Part shown: positions 34,395-45,865 of the stretch, piece after piece
Layout: every line of letters begins with the position of its first letter
How positions within the stretch are numbered: position 1 is the first letter of the stretch
Assembly: GCF_003597395.2 (NCBI RefSeq)
Contig: NC_133774.1
Coordinates: forward strand, 47,332,613 to 47,396,612
From: Chelonoidis abingdonii
Lineage: Eukaryota > Chordata > Testudines > Testudinidae
Length of the DNA: 64,000 nucleotides
Direction of reading: 5' to 3'
Program-made: the position numbers and the translations under genes
The notes under the pieces: model-generated
What the model was told of the DNA's origin: nothing
The model's input: the letters and a program-made list of their open reading frames with translations, nothing else
Database searches by the model: none

Positions 34395-34645
34395 TTTTTC
34401 TGTGGTACTCATTACTGAAGTATCTGAGCACCTTACAAATATTAGTGACTTTAGCACCACAGCATCACTATGAGATAGGAAAGTATTTTATTCCCATTGT
34501 ATAGAATAGATGAAGAAATGGAGGCACAGAAGTTGGCCAAGGTCTGCAGGAGTTGCCTAGAAAATCTGCAGTGGAGTATGTTAGAGATCTTCTGATTCCC
34601 ATCCTTGACCACACAGACATCCTTCCAAATCTTCTCAGCATTAGG
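34395..34645 (-). repeat. MIR-like SINE
   Basis: On the plus strand the reverse-complemented order is seen: CCTTACAAATATTAG, TTATTCCCATTGTATAGAA, GGAGGCACAGAAGTTGGCC, then TCTTCTGATTCCCATCC. It spans core and part of the head. Confidence 0.7.
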
Positions 34646-36500
34646 AAAGTTACCACTAAAAGAGGGTTAAGGCAAAATGGAGGGACAATATCAAAGTTGA
34701 TACTTGATCTGCTTCAGCCCATACCATAACTGTTACATACATGATATCAGTCTCAAGTGCTATCAGTAAAACACCTTTCAGAAACAACATTCACTTCATA
34801 AATAATTGTGACATCTTTAAGTGTTGAGGAAAGGTGCTTCATGTACAGCACTGGAGACTGAAGTTGTAGAGTGTCAGCTGTGTGCTGTATCATGGTAATA
34901 GATATATTCTGATTAACATACAAAATAAACTTGTCCACTTAAGACAACAATAGAATCATACATTATAGTTTTGTGAACAAGTTGGCTTGGGCCTGTTTGT
35001 TTGTTCTTTTTAAACTATTATTAAACGAGGGTCAGCCACCTAGCAGTCTGGTTTGCATTCAAGTTGGAATCATAAGCAATTTACCTCTTGCTGTTATGTT
35101 TAGTGTCTCAGCTTTTGCATTAGTGCTTAATGGCGTTGATTAGTTTGTGCTATGCTAATTTTTAGCACAGGGAAAGAATTGATTTACTTCAAGCTTGGTA
35201 TATCTTAGCACTGAAGTGGAAATAATTCCATTGAAAATATGGAAAATGAGCAATCACCTTAACAATTGAACAAATTACTTGACATTTGTGAGGCTAAAAT
35301 GTTCAATAGATCAGAGGATTTTTGTATTAAAAATAAATCATCAGCCCACCTATTACTTAGCTAGATGAATCAAGGGTCTTCCACAGAAAGAGTAGCAAGA
35401 ATAATACTGACCACAGATCCATATTTAAGAAATTCAGTGGCTAGTATTTCTTTGATTTGTATGATAGACCCAGTGTGGTCAGATAATGATCAGTGTAATT
35501 CAGTCATTTCTAGGGCAGTTCTACCTGGAGGGTCATGGATTCTGTGACTGCCTGTTCCCCACCCTGGACCCCAACATTGGGGAAAGACTCTAATGTGCTG
35601 CTCCTTGTTAATATTATTTTGCAGCAGTCAAGTGTGTGATGTGCTTCACATTATAAAAAGAAGACAAGGTCTCTACACCAAAGACCTTGCATGAGGCACC
35701 AAGATGGTAATGAGAGGATGGTAGGGTGGAGGAGGAAAGACAGAGGTTACACCAAGAAGATTCATGGTTATTCAGCAAATAGTAAAGCCTGGTGGGACAA
35801 AATATAATTCTGAAATATAAATCAATTCATATAAAAGCTACAATGGGGCTGCATGAGCAACCTTCATTCTGTCATTTCCCAACTTCTGAGTGCCAGGCTT
35901 TTTAGTGTTTGTTTAACATGGGTTTTTTTAAATGCAATTTCTGTCCAGTCTCCCCTGCAGCCTCTGCCTGTCTCTTTCTGCTCCTGTTCCCCTTGTGCCC
36001 TGACCTTGGCTCTAGATCCTGTCCACAACCCCTGCTCATGTCCTACCTCCCTACCATCGCTTTCTCACCCCTCCGCATTCAAGTCAGGCTTCTTCCTCCT
36101 CTCACACTGCATGGACACCAGCGGGAAAGTACTGAGAGTACAGAGAGAGAGTCTCCCTACTCTCAATTCCAGTGCCTGCACCACAGCAGCTCCCAGAAGC
36201 CAAGATGGCCAACTGTTGGGAAAGCCCTACTTTTCTTTGGGCTGCAGCATGCTCAGGTGCTTTGTGGGGATGGAGCACATGCCTGGTCGCAGATAAGAGT
36301 CATGTGGAGATGAAGCCCTGAGGAGATAGATTCTTCAAGAATTTAGCTCTCAAACTCTTGCAAATGTCTACTGTTCATCTTCAAACTGAGATTTTTCAAA
36401 AATTTATAATTTGGCCAAATGGTCATGGAAATAGGAAAACACATATCCCTGACACCAAGGCATCCCATACTGGCAAATTTCAAATCCCTGCTCCAAAGCA
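34646..36500. other. Intergenic sequence with no gene
   Basis: The overlapping 147- and 134-codon frames at 35853-36313 cover the same bases in two frames, are rich in C, S, P and L, and show no domain. I take them as chance openings in a C-rich stretch. Confidence 0.4.
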
Positions 36501-36507
36501 TGGAAGC

Positions 36508-37112
36508 ACTAGACTCGTAGACTTTAAAATCATCATAGTCATTTAGTCTGATCTCCTGCACATTACAGGTTACAGAGAATCCGCCATTAGTTCAAACCAG
36601 CAAGTGACCTGTGCCCTATGCTGCAGATGAAGGTGAAAATCTCTCAGGGTCCTGCCAGTCGGGCCTGGGGAGGAAATTCTTTCCTGACCACAAATATGGA
36701 GATCAGGTAGACCCTGAGCATGTGGACAGCCAGACACCTGGGAAATAATTCTCTGCAGTCCTCAGAGCCCTCCCCATCTAGTGTCTCATTTCCAGCCATT
36801 GGAAATATTTGCTAATAGTGATGAGGATGGGGCATACGGCACTGTATGCAACCTCATCATACCATCCCCTCCATAACTTATCAAGCTCAGTCATGAAACA
36901 AATTAGGTTTTTTTGTCCCCACTACTCCCTTTGGAAGACTGTTCCAGAGCTTCACTCCTCTGATGGTTAGAAACCATCTAATTTCAAATTAAACTTGTTA
37001 ATGGCCCTTAACACCTCTCCCTCCCTGGTGTTTATTCTCTGATGTTTTTATAGAGACCAATCAGACCTCCCCTCAGCCTTTGTTTTGTTACACGAAATGA
37101 GCCAAGCTTAAC
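36508..37112 (-). mobile_element. CR1-type LINE, 3' fragment
   Basis: The plus strand reads as the reverse complement of a CR1 3' region: TAGACTCGTAGACTTTAAAA at the tail, TTTAGTCTGATCTCCTGCAC, then GAAATTCTTTCCTGACCAC, then CTTCACTCCTCTGATGGTTA and CAATCAGACCTCCCCTCAGC. No reverse-transcriptase codons remain. The copy is strongly 5'-truncated, as is usual for CR1. Confidence 0.8.
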
Positions 37113-37221
37113 AACAAAATGGTTGTAAGAATTTAACATGGACAAAACAACCCTTGTCTCTAATTTTGTTCTCAGAAACACCAGAACCATTTTAGCTGAA
37201 ATCCCCCCAACTCTGCCTCAG

Positions 37222-37267
<46 letters not shown>
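37222..37267. repeat. AT microsatellite
   Basis: More than 20 near-perfect TA dinucleotide units. The 67-codon frame across it has a run of alternating Ile and Tyr and is not a gene. Confidence 0.95.
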
Positions 37268-37269
<2 letters not shown>

Positions 37270-38542
37270 AAATCAGCCTGAGGCAGACACCTGCTGTGAA
37301 AAATTTCAACCCAAACAGTTGGGCAAAATTATAAGCAACTGAAAAAAGAGTCTTATAGTGGAAAATATTGGGCATCCTTAACTATAGGCAGAAAACTACC
37401 ATAAATTTGTGAGGAAAAAATGGGAGACCAGGAGATGCCTCTTATGCCCCTTTCAGCCTTCTTGAGTAAGAAGTGGACTATATAAAGACTGAACTTACAA
37501 TGCATACTGTATTTTAGTGAAAAAAAAACAAGTCAGCATTTGTGAACAGTTAGCACTAGGTGGTATCTGAGATACCAGTTTTTCCTTTATATTTATAGTA
37601 GAAAATAGCTGTGTGGCATCAATAGGCCAATGTTGATTTTTTTTTTATAACAACTGCTGTATTTAGTCAAAAGAATGCTATCTTGTGTCTGAAAATCAAA
37701 TTGATTTATTGCTCCAACTCAGTTCTCTACAGATGCTTATTAAAAAAAAACAAAACGAAAAACCCGGACCACATACACTGGATAAGCAATCTATAATAGT
37801 ATTTTTTGATATTATCCTGTCAGTTAACTACACATGTATTAATTTTCATATAATGCTCATAGAAAATGGCATGAATAAACTTCATTTTGAAAACACCTTG
37901 TTTCTCAAATCAAGGAAGTGACCAAAATCAATTTCTGACTGTATTGTTTAAATGTTAGCCTTGACATATTTGATATGACTATGTAAAGATAGCGTGCCAA
38001 TCCTTTCTTTACATACAATAAAACACTGACAATGTCTTTCAACCTCCTTATGCAAAAGAAAAAAAATGATTTTAAGCATATGAAATCTCCTTGTGAGCTT
38101 AGTTTTTGTAATAGAAACTTCAAATTAACTTCAATTTAAAATATATATGCATTTGTGTGATAAGTTACAAAATGTTTAATTGAAAGCAATATAATGTTTG
38201 ATAAATACACATACCCTGAGAAATATCTTTAATGGAGTTCAGTTGTATTCAGTCATTTGTTATTCTACTATGCAGTCCTTAGGGAGAATGAATTTCAGCA
38301 TGGTTTGCTTCAGAAACTAATATCCAACAAATTATTCTTTTATTGTAGTTGAATGCCTTAACCACTCAGCCACCACACCTCTTATATTCACAATAGCTGT
38401 TTTACACCTACAAATCCAATCAAATTGCAACTACTACTGCAGCATTGTTTCCTTCCAGATGTGCATTTCTATGTAATCCGTTCAGTTCAACACACATGTA
38501 ACTTATGCCTTTTTAATTTTTTTTATCTAATGTTACAACATT
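37268..38542. other. AT-rich intergenic sequence
   Basis: No gene or repeat family was recognised. Confidence 0.5.
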
Positions 38543-38925
38543 GTCAGGGGCAGGCACCAGTAGTCCTGCCTAATGGTTAGAACCAGGCTGAGGGGTCTAG
38601 GTACCAAAGCTGGGGGCTCAGGGCTAGAGCAGAAATCAGGAACCAGAAATCAGAACCAAGGGTCAGAGCTAGAGTCAGGTACCAGAAACCAGAGCCAGGG
38701 GTCAGAGTCAGAGCTGGCATCAAAGCCAGAGCTGGGAAGGGAATGCAGGACCAGAGCAGGGGAGGAACAAGGTAGGGGCAAGATTGGAGCAGGGCAAGAA
38801 CAAGGCTGGGGCAAGTGTGATCACAGCCCTAGAAAGAAATATTGAGCAAGTGGTCACCAGCTGCTGAGCTTAGAAGCAGGCCTTTTGGCTTCCTTCACCC
38901 AATCATGTGGGCTGGCCAGTCAGGT
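38543..38925. repeat. AG-rich repeat, relative of 3645-4215, left part
   Basis: The block opens TGTCAGGGGCAGGCACC and has units around GGAACCAGAAATCAGAACC and CCAGGGGTCAGAG, then GGAGCAGGGCAAGAACAAGG. It is cut by the CR1 element at about 38926 and may resume after 40324 (GATCAATCAGCCTGGAGGC, to about 40460). The 90-codon frame here reflects the repeat. Confidence 0.5.
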
Positions 38926-40324
38926 GATCACCGGGACCAGAGGCATTCACCCAAGAGTTCTGAAATGTGAAGTTGCGGAACTATTAACCAAGATTTATAA
39001 CCTGTCCTTTAAATCGGCTTCGGTACCCAATGACTGGAAGTTAGCTAATGTAATGCCAATATTTAAAAAGGGCTCTAGAAGTGATCCCGGCAATTACAGA
39101 CCGGTAAGTCTAATGTCAGTACCAGGCAAATTAGTCGACACAATAGTTAAGAATAAAATTGTCAGACACATAGAAAAACATAAACTGTTGAGCAATAGTC
39201 AACATGGTTTCTGTAAAGGGAACAAAGGGTAGGAATTAATGGTAAATTCTCAGAATGGAGAGGGGTAACTAGTGGTGTTCCCCAAGGGTCAGTCCTAGGA
39301 CCAATCCTATTCAATTTATTCATAAATGATCTGGAGAAAGGGGTAACAAGTGCAAAGTTTGCAGATAGTAGTAATGCTCAAATATTAAGACAAGTAACTG
39401 TAAGAACTTCAAAAAGTCTCACAAAACCATGGATTGTGCAACAAAATGGAAATGAAATTTAATGTGGATAATGTAAAGTAAGCACATTGGAAAAATAACC
39501 CCAACTATACACACAATATGAATGGGGACATTGACTACAACGAGTTCAGGAAAAAGTCATTGGAGTCATCGTGGACAGTTTCTGAAATGTCCATGCAGTG
39601 CGCAGACGGTCAAAAAGCAAACAGGATTTGAATCATTAAAAAGGATAGAGAATAAGACTAGACTATATTACGCCTAATAAATCATGGTAGCCCACATTGA
39701 ATACTGTGTACAGATGTGTTCTCACCTCAAAAATATACGGACAAAAAAGCGTATATGCATAAAATTAGAAAAGGCACTAAAATGATTAGGGTGTGGAGAG
39801 GTTCATATAGAAAGATTAAAGATAGACTCTTAGCTTGGAAAAGAGAGACTAAGAGGAAATATAAGTATATAAAATCATGAGTGATGTGGGGAAAGTGGAT
39901 AAGGAAAAGTTATTTACTTATTCCCATAATAGAAGAACTAGGGGTCACCAAATGAAATTAATAGGCAGCAGGTTTAAAACAAATAAAAGGAAGTTCTTCT
40001 TCACGCAGCGCACAGTCAACTTGTGGAGCTCCTTACCTGAGGAGATTGTGAAGGCTAGGACTATAACAGCGTTTAAAAGAGAACTGGATAAATTCATGGT
40101 GGTTAGGTCCATAAATGGCTATTAGCGAGGATGGATAAGGAATGCTGTCCCTGGCCTCTGTTTGTCAGAGGATGGAGATGGATAGCAGGAGAGAGATCAC
40201 TTGATCGTTGTCTGTTAGCTTCACTCCCTCTGGGGCACCTGGCATTGGCCACTGTCGGTAGACAGATACTGGGCTAGATGGACATTTGGTCTGAACCGGT
40301 ACGGCCGTTCTTATGTTCTTATGT
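38926..40324 (+). mobile_element. CR1 LINE, 5'-truncated, with internal deletion
   Basis: The frame from 38885 gives GIHPRVLKCEVAELL, then VMPIFKKGSRSDPGNYRPVS and [12 protein letters not shown], the front of the CR1 reverse transcriptase. Right after this, at about 39225, sequence for [11 protein letters not shown] follows; the intervening YLDFQKAFDKVP block is missing. Downstream stretches give [20 protein letters not shown], then the YEERL-like and [17 protein letters not shown] blocks and [17 protein letters not shown] near the C-terminus. The 3' end carries GGTCTGAACCGG and a TTCTTATGTTCTTATGTTA tail, so the 3' end is complete. Confidence 0.9.
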
Positions 40325-40459
40325 TATTGCAACCCAGTTGAGCTGATCAATCAGCCTGGAGGCTGGGCTGGCTGGTCCTCAGGCTCAACAGAACGTGCTC
40401 AGTCTTGATAAACACAAGCACCTCCAGTGAGTTCTGTGGACTGAGTGGTGGGTTACAAA

Positions 40460-40779
40460 GGGCTAAATCCAATAGCCTTCACGATGCCTGAGCATGTGAC
40501 TAGGTATCCTTTTCCTCAGGTCACAGATTGGCCACTACTACCACCTATGATGTGTTCCAACCTTGTTCTGTGCTGAGGTGCATTAAGTCCCTATGGAGCA
40601 CATGTTCCTAGAATCTTGCCAGTACAGAACAGACATACACCAATTCAGGAGAGATTTCCCCCAAAGTGAGCACATGTCTGAGGTTTCTCATTTGAACCCA
40701 GAATGCTCCTAATGCTTAGCCTTTGGCAGTAACCATTGCATCTGTTACCTCAAAGGGGAGCCAAGGTAACTCTAGATGT
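40460..40779. other. Intergenic sequence with no gene
   Basis: Nothing recognised. The bases ATAGTGGT at 40780-40787 are the left target duplication of the next element. Confidence 0.45.
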
Positions 40780-40787
40780 ATAGTGGT

Positions 40788-41091
40788 CAGGGCCAGCTGC
40801 AGGCACCAGCTAAGGAAGCAGGTGCTTGGGACAGCCAATTCAAAGGGGCAGTACTTTGTCTGCTATTGGGGCAGCACGTCTGGGTCTTCAGCGGGAATTT
40901 GGCGGTGGGTCCCTCAGTCCCTCTCCCTCTTTGAGCTGCTGCCGAAGTGCCAGTGAAGTGCCACCAAAGAAGAAGAGAGGGAGTGAAGGACCCGTTGCTG
41001 AACTGCCGCTGAAAAATGGAGTTGCGCAATTGAGGCTTCTGCTGACCTTTTTTTGCTGCTTGGGGAGGCAGAAAATCTGGAGCCGGCCCTG
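40788..41091. mobile_element. hAT-type MITE, copy 1
   Basis: Ends are CAGGGCCAGCTGCAGG on the left and CTGGAGCCGGCCCTG on the right, imperfect terminal inverted repeats. Flanks are ATAGTGGT (40780-40787) and ATAGTGTT (41092-41099), an 8-base duplication with one mismatch. A second copy with the same ends lies at 57676-57948. The 304 bases contain a repeated GGCAGCACG / GGGTCCCTC arrangement and no transposase. The long frames on both strands here (152 and 88 codons) are artefacts of its GC-rich palindromic make-up. Confidence 0.82.
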
Positions 41092-41099
41092 ATAGTGTT

Positions 41100-42397
41100 G
41101 TAGGTATTGAGATGTAAAACAAGTCCCTTTTACTCAGAAGAGGAGACCTGTCCTCTGCCATGTCTGTCACCGGTGGACTGGTGTACAGGTCTCCCTCCCC
41201 CTTCCCTAAGAAATGGAAACTGACAATAGGTAAAGGTAAAAACAACAGGTAAGTGTATTAATGGAATGAGTACAAAATGAAAGGGGGTAAATGTAAAAGA
41301 ACAGTAGCTAAATAACAATACAAAACAGTGAAACAGCAGCTTTAAAACAGGAGTATGAAGTTCAAGTCCAAAATACAAAATCACCCTTGGCAATAAACAG
41401 TATGAAATCCCTAATTAAGAGAACTCTAATTGTCTCACTAGCAGTGTGTTTGTGGTGTTGGGGAAGTCCAGGAGCTACACTTGTTGGGTAATTGGAACCC
41501 ACAGAGGAGGAGCACTGGAAAGTCCCTCAATGTCTCAGAGTGGAAGAAGCAGATCAAAACCCTCTGGTGATGTTTTACCCAGGACCAGGTAAGATGGAAT
41601 GTCTTCTTCCCTTTCTCTTCATTTCAGGAATGGTGGTGCCCTTCAGCGATGCACTGGTGCTGTGAAGACATGAACCATGCATGCACAGTCACTGGGATGG
41701 AGTGCACCACTTGTCGGTGAGTTCAATCCCTTTATGCATTTAGTGGCTGGAAAATATGGTACAGTCCCAGCAAAGGCAGGAAACAGTCTGAGGTAAAATT
41801 GTCCTTGGAGTTGCCAGTGGCAGGAAAAAACAGTTCGATTCGGTCATGACTGGGCCATGATAACAGTAAACAACAAGATGGTGGTCATAAGATCGCAGTT
41901 CAAACGCCATCTTGGATTGCTGCTATATCTTTACAAATTACAGATTGGATTTAACATATATCTATTTTAACAGACCATAACACTATAACAAAATACACCC
42001 AACACATCCATAAAGTTAATGGGCCAGTTTTGATTTAATATTTGGGATAATTTATTTTTAATTATTCAGTTCTAACAAGCATAATCACCATAGAATCTGG
42101 ACGTTATAGAGGACTGAAAGGTTAGAACTATGGGGAGAGACCAAGACCCCTTTGTTAAACTGTAGTCAGTTTATGCTCTGACTGTACTCACACATGCTCT
42201 GAGATGCAACCTAAACAATTACTTAGTATCTTTTTGTTCAAGTGGTCCTATGTTAACCCTATATGCTGCCCCTCAATCTTCAAGGTAGAGCATTTCTGAA
42301 GTGTCATTCATCAGCATAAGGCCATTAAGGGCCCATTTAAAGCAACAAGAGCAAAGAGCATGATAACTGGATTTACTGAAGTCAGAGGGTGGTTTTG
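41100..42397. other. Intergenic sequence with no gene
   Basis: No recognised family. The short frames show no domain. Confidence 0.45.
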
Positions 42398-42443
42398 TTC
42401 ATAGATTCTAAGTACAGAAGGGAACCATTCTGATTCGCTAGTC

Positions 42444-42777
42444 CAGTGGAGGGCCACACATGGCCTGTCAGGGTAATCCACTGGTGGGCTGCAAGACAGT
42501 TTGTTTACAATGACTGTCCGCAGACACAGCCGCGGTGACAGGGAGCTGCGGGCGGTTTGCTATTCCCGGCTAATGGGAGCTGTGGGAAGTGGTGCAGGTC
42601 ACACGGACTTGCTGGCTTCCACTTCCTGTAGCTCCCATTGGCCAGGAACGGTGAACCACGGCCACTGGGAGCTGTGGCTGCCATGCCTGCGGACGGTCAA
42701 TGTAAACAATCTGTCTCGTGGCCTGCCTGCGGATTACCCTGACAGGTTGTGTGCAGGCTGCAGGTTGCCCACCACTG
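42444..42777. mobile_element. hAT-type MITE inside the older CR1
   Basis: Left end CAGTGGAGGGCCACAC and right end, reverse-complemented, CAGTGGTGGGCAACC. Further in, both arms share CTGTCAGGGTAATCC and TTGTTTACA. Flanks are CGCTAGTC (42436-42443) and CTCTAATC (42778-42785), an 8-base duplication with two mismatches that lies within CR1 sequence. The 334-base element encodes nothing. It also carries a CCCATTGGCC / GGCTAATGGG internal inverted pair. Confidence 0.8.
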
Positions 42778-43070
42778 CTCTAATCTGACCTCCTGTATGA
42801 AACTGATGATAGAACTTCCTCAAAATTAATTCCTCTTGAACTACAGTACAATTTTTAGAAAAAACATCCAATCTAGATTTTAAAATTGCCAGTGATAGAC
42901 AAGTTGGTAAATTGTTCCAATGGTTATTTACTCGATGTTAAAAATGTATGCCTTATTTCCAGTCTGAATTTCTCTAGCTTCAATTTCGAGCCATTAGATC
43001 ACGTTATATCTTTCTCTGCTAGACTGAAGAGCCCATTATCAAGTATTTGTTCCACCTGTAATTACTTATA

Positions 43071-44418
43071 GACTTATATCATAAAGAACAAAATTGTCAG
43101 ACACATAAATGAACACAAGTTGTTGGGAAATAGTCAACATGGTTTTTGTAAAGGGAAATCATGTCTCACCAATCTACTAGAATTCTTTGAGGGGGGGTCA
43201 ACAAGCATGCGGACAAAGGAGATCCAGTGGATATAGTGTATTTAGATTTTCAGAAAGCCTTTGACAAGGTCCCTCACCAAAGGCTCTTAAGCAAAATAAG
43301 CAGTCAAGGGATAAGAGGGAAGGTTCTCTCATGGATTGGTAACTGGTTAAAAGGTAGGAAACAAAGGGTAGGAATAAATGGTCAGTTTTCAGAATGGAGA
43401 GAGGTAAATAGTGGTGTCCCCAGGGATCTGTACTGGGCCCAGTCCTATTTAACATATTCATAAATGATCTGGAAAAAGGGGTAAACAGTGAGGTGGCAAA
43501 TTTGCAGATGATACAAAACTACTCAAGATAGTTAAGTCCCAGGCAGACTGCAAAGAGCTACAAAAGGATCTCACAAAACTGGGTGACTGGGCAACAAAAT
43601 GGCAGATGAAATTTAATGTTGATAAATGCAAAGTAATGCACATTGGAAAACATAATCCCAACTATACATATACAATGATGGGTCTAAATTAGCTGTTACC
43701 ACTCAAGAAAGAGATCTTGGAGTCATTGTGGATAGTTCTCTGAAAATCATCCACTCAATGTGCAGTGGCAGTCAAAAAAGTGAACAGAATGTTGGGAATC
43801 ATCAAGAAAGGATAGATAATAAGACAGAAAATATCATATTGCTGCCTCTATATAAATCCATGGTACGCCCACACCTTGAATACTGTGTGCAGATGTGGTG
43901 CCCCATCTCAAAAAAGATATATTGGAATTGGAAAAGGTTCAGAAAAGGGCAACAAAAATGATTAGGGGTATAGAATGGCTTCGTATGAGGAGAGATTAAT
44001 AAGACTGGGACTTTTCAGCTTGGAAAAGAGGCGACTAAGGGGGGATATGATAGAGGTCTATAAAATCATGAGTGGTATAGAGAAAGTAAATATAGGGTTA
44101 TTTACTCCTTCTCATAATACAAGAACAAGGGGTCACCAAATGAAATTAATAGGTAGTAGGTTTAAAACAAACACAAGAAAGTATTTTTTCACGCAACGCA
44201 CTGTCAACCTCTGGAACTCCTTGCCAGAAGGTGTTATGAAGGCCAATACTATAACAGGGTTCAAAAGAGAGATAGGTCCATCAATGGCTATTAGTGAGGA
44301 TGGGCAGGAATGGTGTCCCTAGGCTCTGTTTGCCAGAAGCTGGGATTGGGTGACAGAGCATGGATCGCTTGATGATAACCTGTCTGTTCATTCCCTTTGG
44401 CGTACCTGCCACACGTGT
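43071..44418 (+). mobile_element. Younger CR1 LINE (plus strand) nested in the older one
   Basis: From 43088 the plus strand encodes KIVRHINEHKLLGNSQHGFC and a SCLTNLLEFFE-like run, then VYLDFQKAFDKVPHQRLLS, GKVLSWIGNWLKGRKQRVGI and, after a frame break, the FADD active-site region near 43500. Later blocks are [35 protein letters not shown] and [20 protein letters not shown]. The copy stops near GTACCTGCCAC, without the usual terminal GGTCTGA and TTCTTATGTT tail. The 3' end is therefore shortened, which is atypical for target-primed insertion. Confidence 0.88.
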
Positions 44419-44939
44419 TAAACTAAATAGATTGAACTCTTTGGTGTTTCTCACTATAAGGCATGTTTTCTAATCCTTTAGTCATTCTTGTAGCTCTTCT
44501 CTGAACCCTTTCCAATTTATCAACATCCTTCCTAAATTGTGGGCACCAGACCTGGATACAGTATTCCAGTGATAGTCACACAAGTTACAAATATAGAGGT
44601 AAAGTAATCTCTCTACTCCTAGTCGAGATCCTCCTGCTTATTTTGGCCACAGTATCATATGGTGATATTCCCCATGATTCATAAATTTTTTTTCAGTCAG
44701 TGCTTCCCAGGATTGAGTCCCTGATCTTGTAAATATGGCTTACGTTCTTTGTTTCTAGAGGTATACATTTATGTTTAGCCATATTAAAATGTATATTGTT
44801 TGCTTGCACCCAGTTTACCAGGAGATCCAGCTCACTCTGAATCAGTGACCTATCCTCTTCATTATTTACCACTCTCCCAAGTTTTGAGCTCACAGAAAGA
44901 TTTTGGAATAGCTAATGCAGATTCTTCTTAAGCTCAAGT

Positions 44940-45235
44940 GATAAGTGCTAAAGAAATAGGATGGGGTAGTCAGAACAAAGAAGGAAAGCAAGAACATTTA
45001 GACTGTCATATATAAACTAGGGGCCAGATTCTGTATTCAGTGATCTGGGTGTAAATCCAGAATAAGGAGCTGATCCAAAGCCCATTGAAGTCAATGGAAA
45101 TACTCCCACTAGTTTCAGTGGGCTTTGGATAAAGATCCTCATTGCACTTGCCTGAGTTTTCTTACTGAGATGGTGGCTTCTGTTGTCCTTCAGTCAGATC
45201 TGTGAAGTTTACACAACTGGAGGCAACATCTTCTA
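44940..45235. repeat. Old dispersed motif block
   Basis: The stretch 45020-45130 contains CCAGATTCTGTATTCAGTG, GTGTAAATCCAGAATAAGG and CCATTGAAGTCAATGGAA, with a partly self-complementary pair CCAAAGCCCATTGAAG / TTTCAGTGGGCTTTGG. It resembles the same old sauropsid motif as at 3370, 27626 and 57249. No gene is present. Confidence 0.45.
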
Positions 45236-45529
45236 TCAGTCACTGATGAGAAGCTTTGCTTCCCACCTTCCTTGCCACAATTTTTCCCCAGACATAATAC
45301 ATACCTTTCTATTGTAATTTAATTTCAATGTCCAAAATATGGACCAGAAGAGAGATGGGGTGTAAAATACTTCTTCTATCTTAAACTTATACTTATTAGG
45401 GTGGCTGAGGGAGTAAAAGCCAAGAACTAGTATTGAATATATATCTTTGGAAATTCTACTAGCATTGTGCAAGGGGACAAGTAAGGCTACATTTGGAATA
45501 CTTTGCACCATTTCAATTGCTGTATTACA

Positions 45530-45850
45530 CATGGATATTCCACAAATGGAAATGGTACAGCAGAAGGCCACTAGGATCACACAGGGATCTTAGTTAGTCA
45601 GAAAAATATTCTTTAGCAAATAAGAGATTAAGAGGGAACATCATTAAAGTATGTATAATTCCATGGGCAATAGACAGGATAATTATTTTAAGGCTATTTG
45701 ACCTAGTGCTGAACACAAGACTAAGGGGGCACCAACTTAAGATAAGAAAGGGACATCAAGTTGACAATTTTTACATGAGAGTAAATGATATATTAGGAAC
45801 ACATGATGAACAACAACTGAAACAATAATCATAGAGATCTCAGAAAGTCA
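45530..45850 (+). mobile_element. Degraded CR1-like C-terminal fragment
   Basis: Plus-strand translation yields fragments like QQKATRITQGS, then an EIKREHH run, then KGAPT and DKKGTSS. Their order follows the CR1 C-terminal blocks (a VQRRATR-like run, a KRRLRGD-like run, then an RGHQLK-like run). It is much older than the CR1 copy at 43 kb. Confidence 0.45.
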
Positions 45851-45865
45851 TTACGTATTTTGTAT

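Larger units (their letters stand above)
42398..44893 (-). mobile_element. Older CR1 LINE (minus strand), split by two later insertions
   Basis: The 3' tail begins at CATAGATTCTAAGTACAG. Pieces follow in order: 42398-42443 and 42778-43070 (reverse complement of the CR1 3' untranslated region, with GCCATTAGATCACGTTATAT), then 44419-44893 with TCTAATCCTTTAGTCATTC, CTCTTCTCTGAACCC and a frame giving KLGRVVNNEEDRSLIQSELD. The breaks are filled by a hAT MITE (42444-42777) and a plus-strand CR1 (43071-44418). The CR1 text on the two sides of each break continues without loss as far as I can see. Confidence 0.8.

Noticed and set aside
35853..36313. Two overlapping frames (147 and 134 codons), possible secreted protein
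   Set aside because: Two frames open over the same bases with biased C/S/P/L composition, no domain and no splice context that I could support.
37172..37375. 67-codon frame with Ile-Tyr repeats
   Set aside because: It is the translation of the AT microsatellite.
40787..41245. 152-codon open frame
   Set aside because: It covers the hAT MITE at 40788-41091 and is overlapped by an open frame on the other strand.
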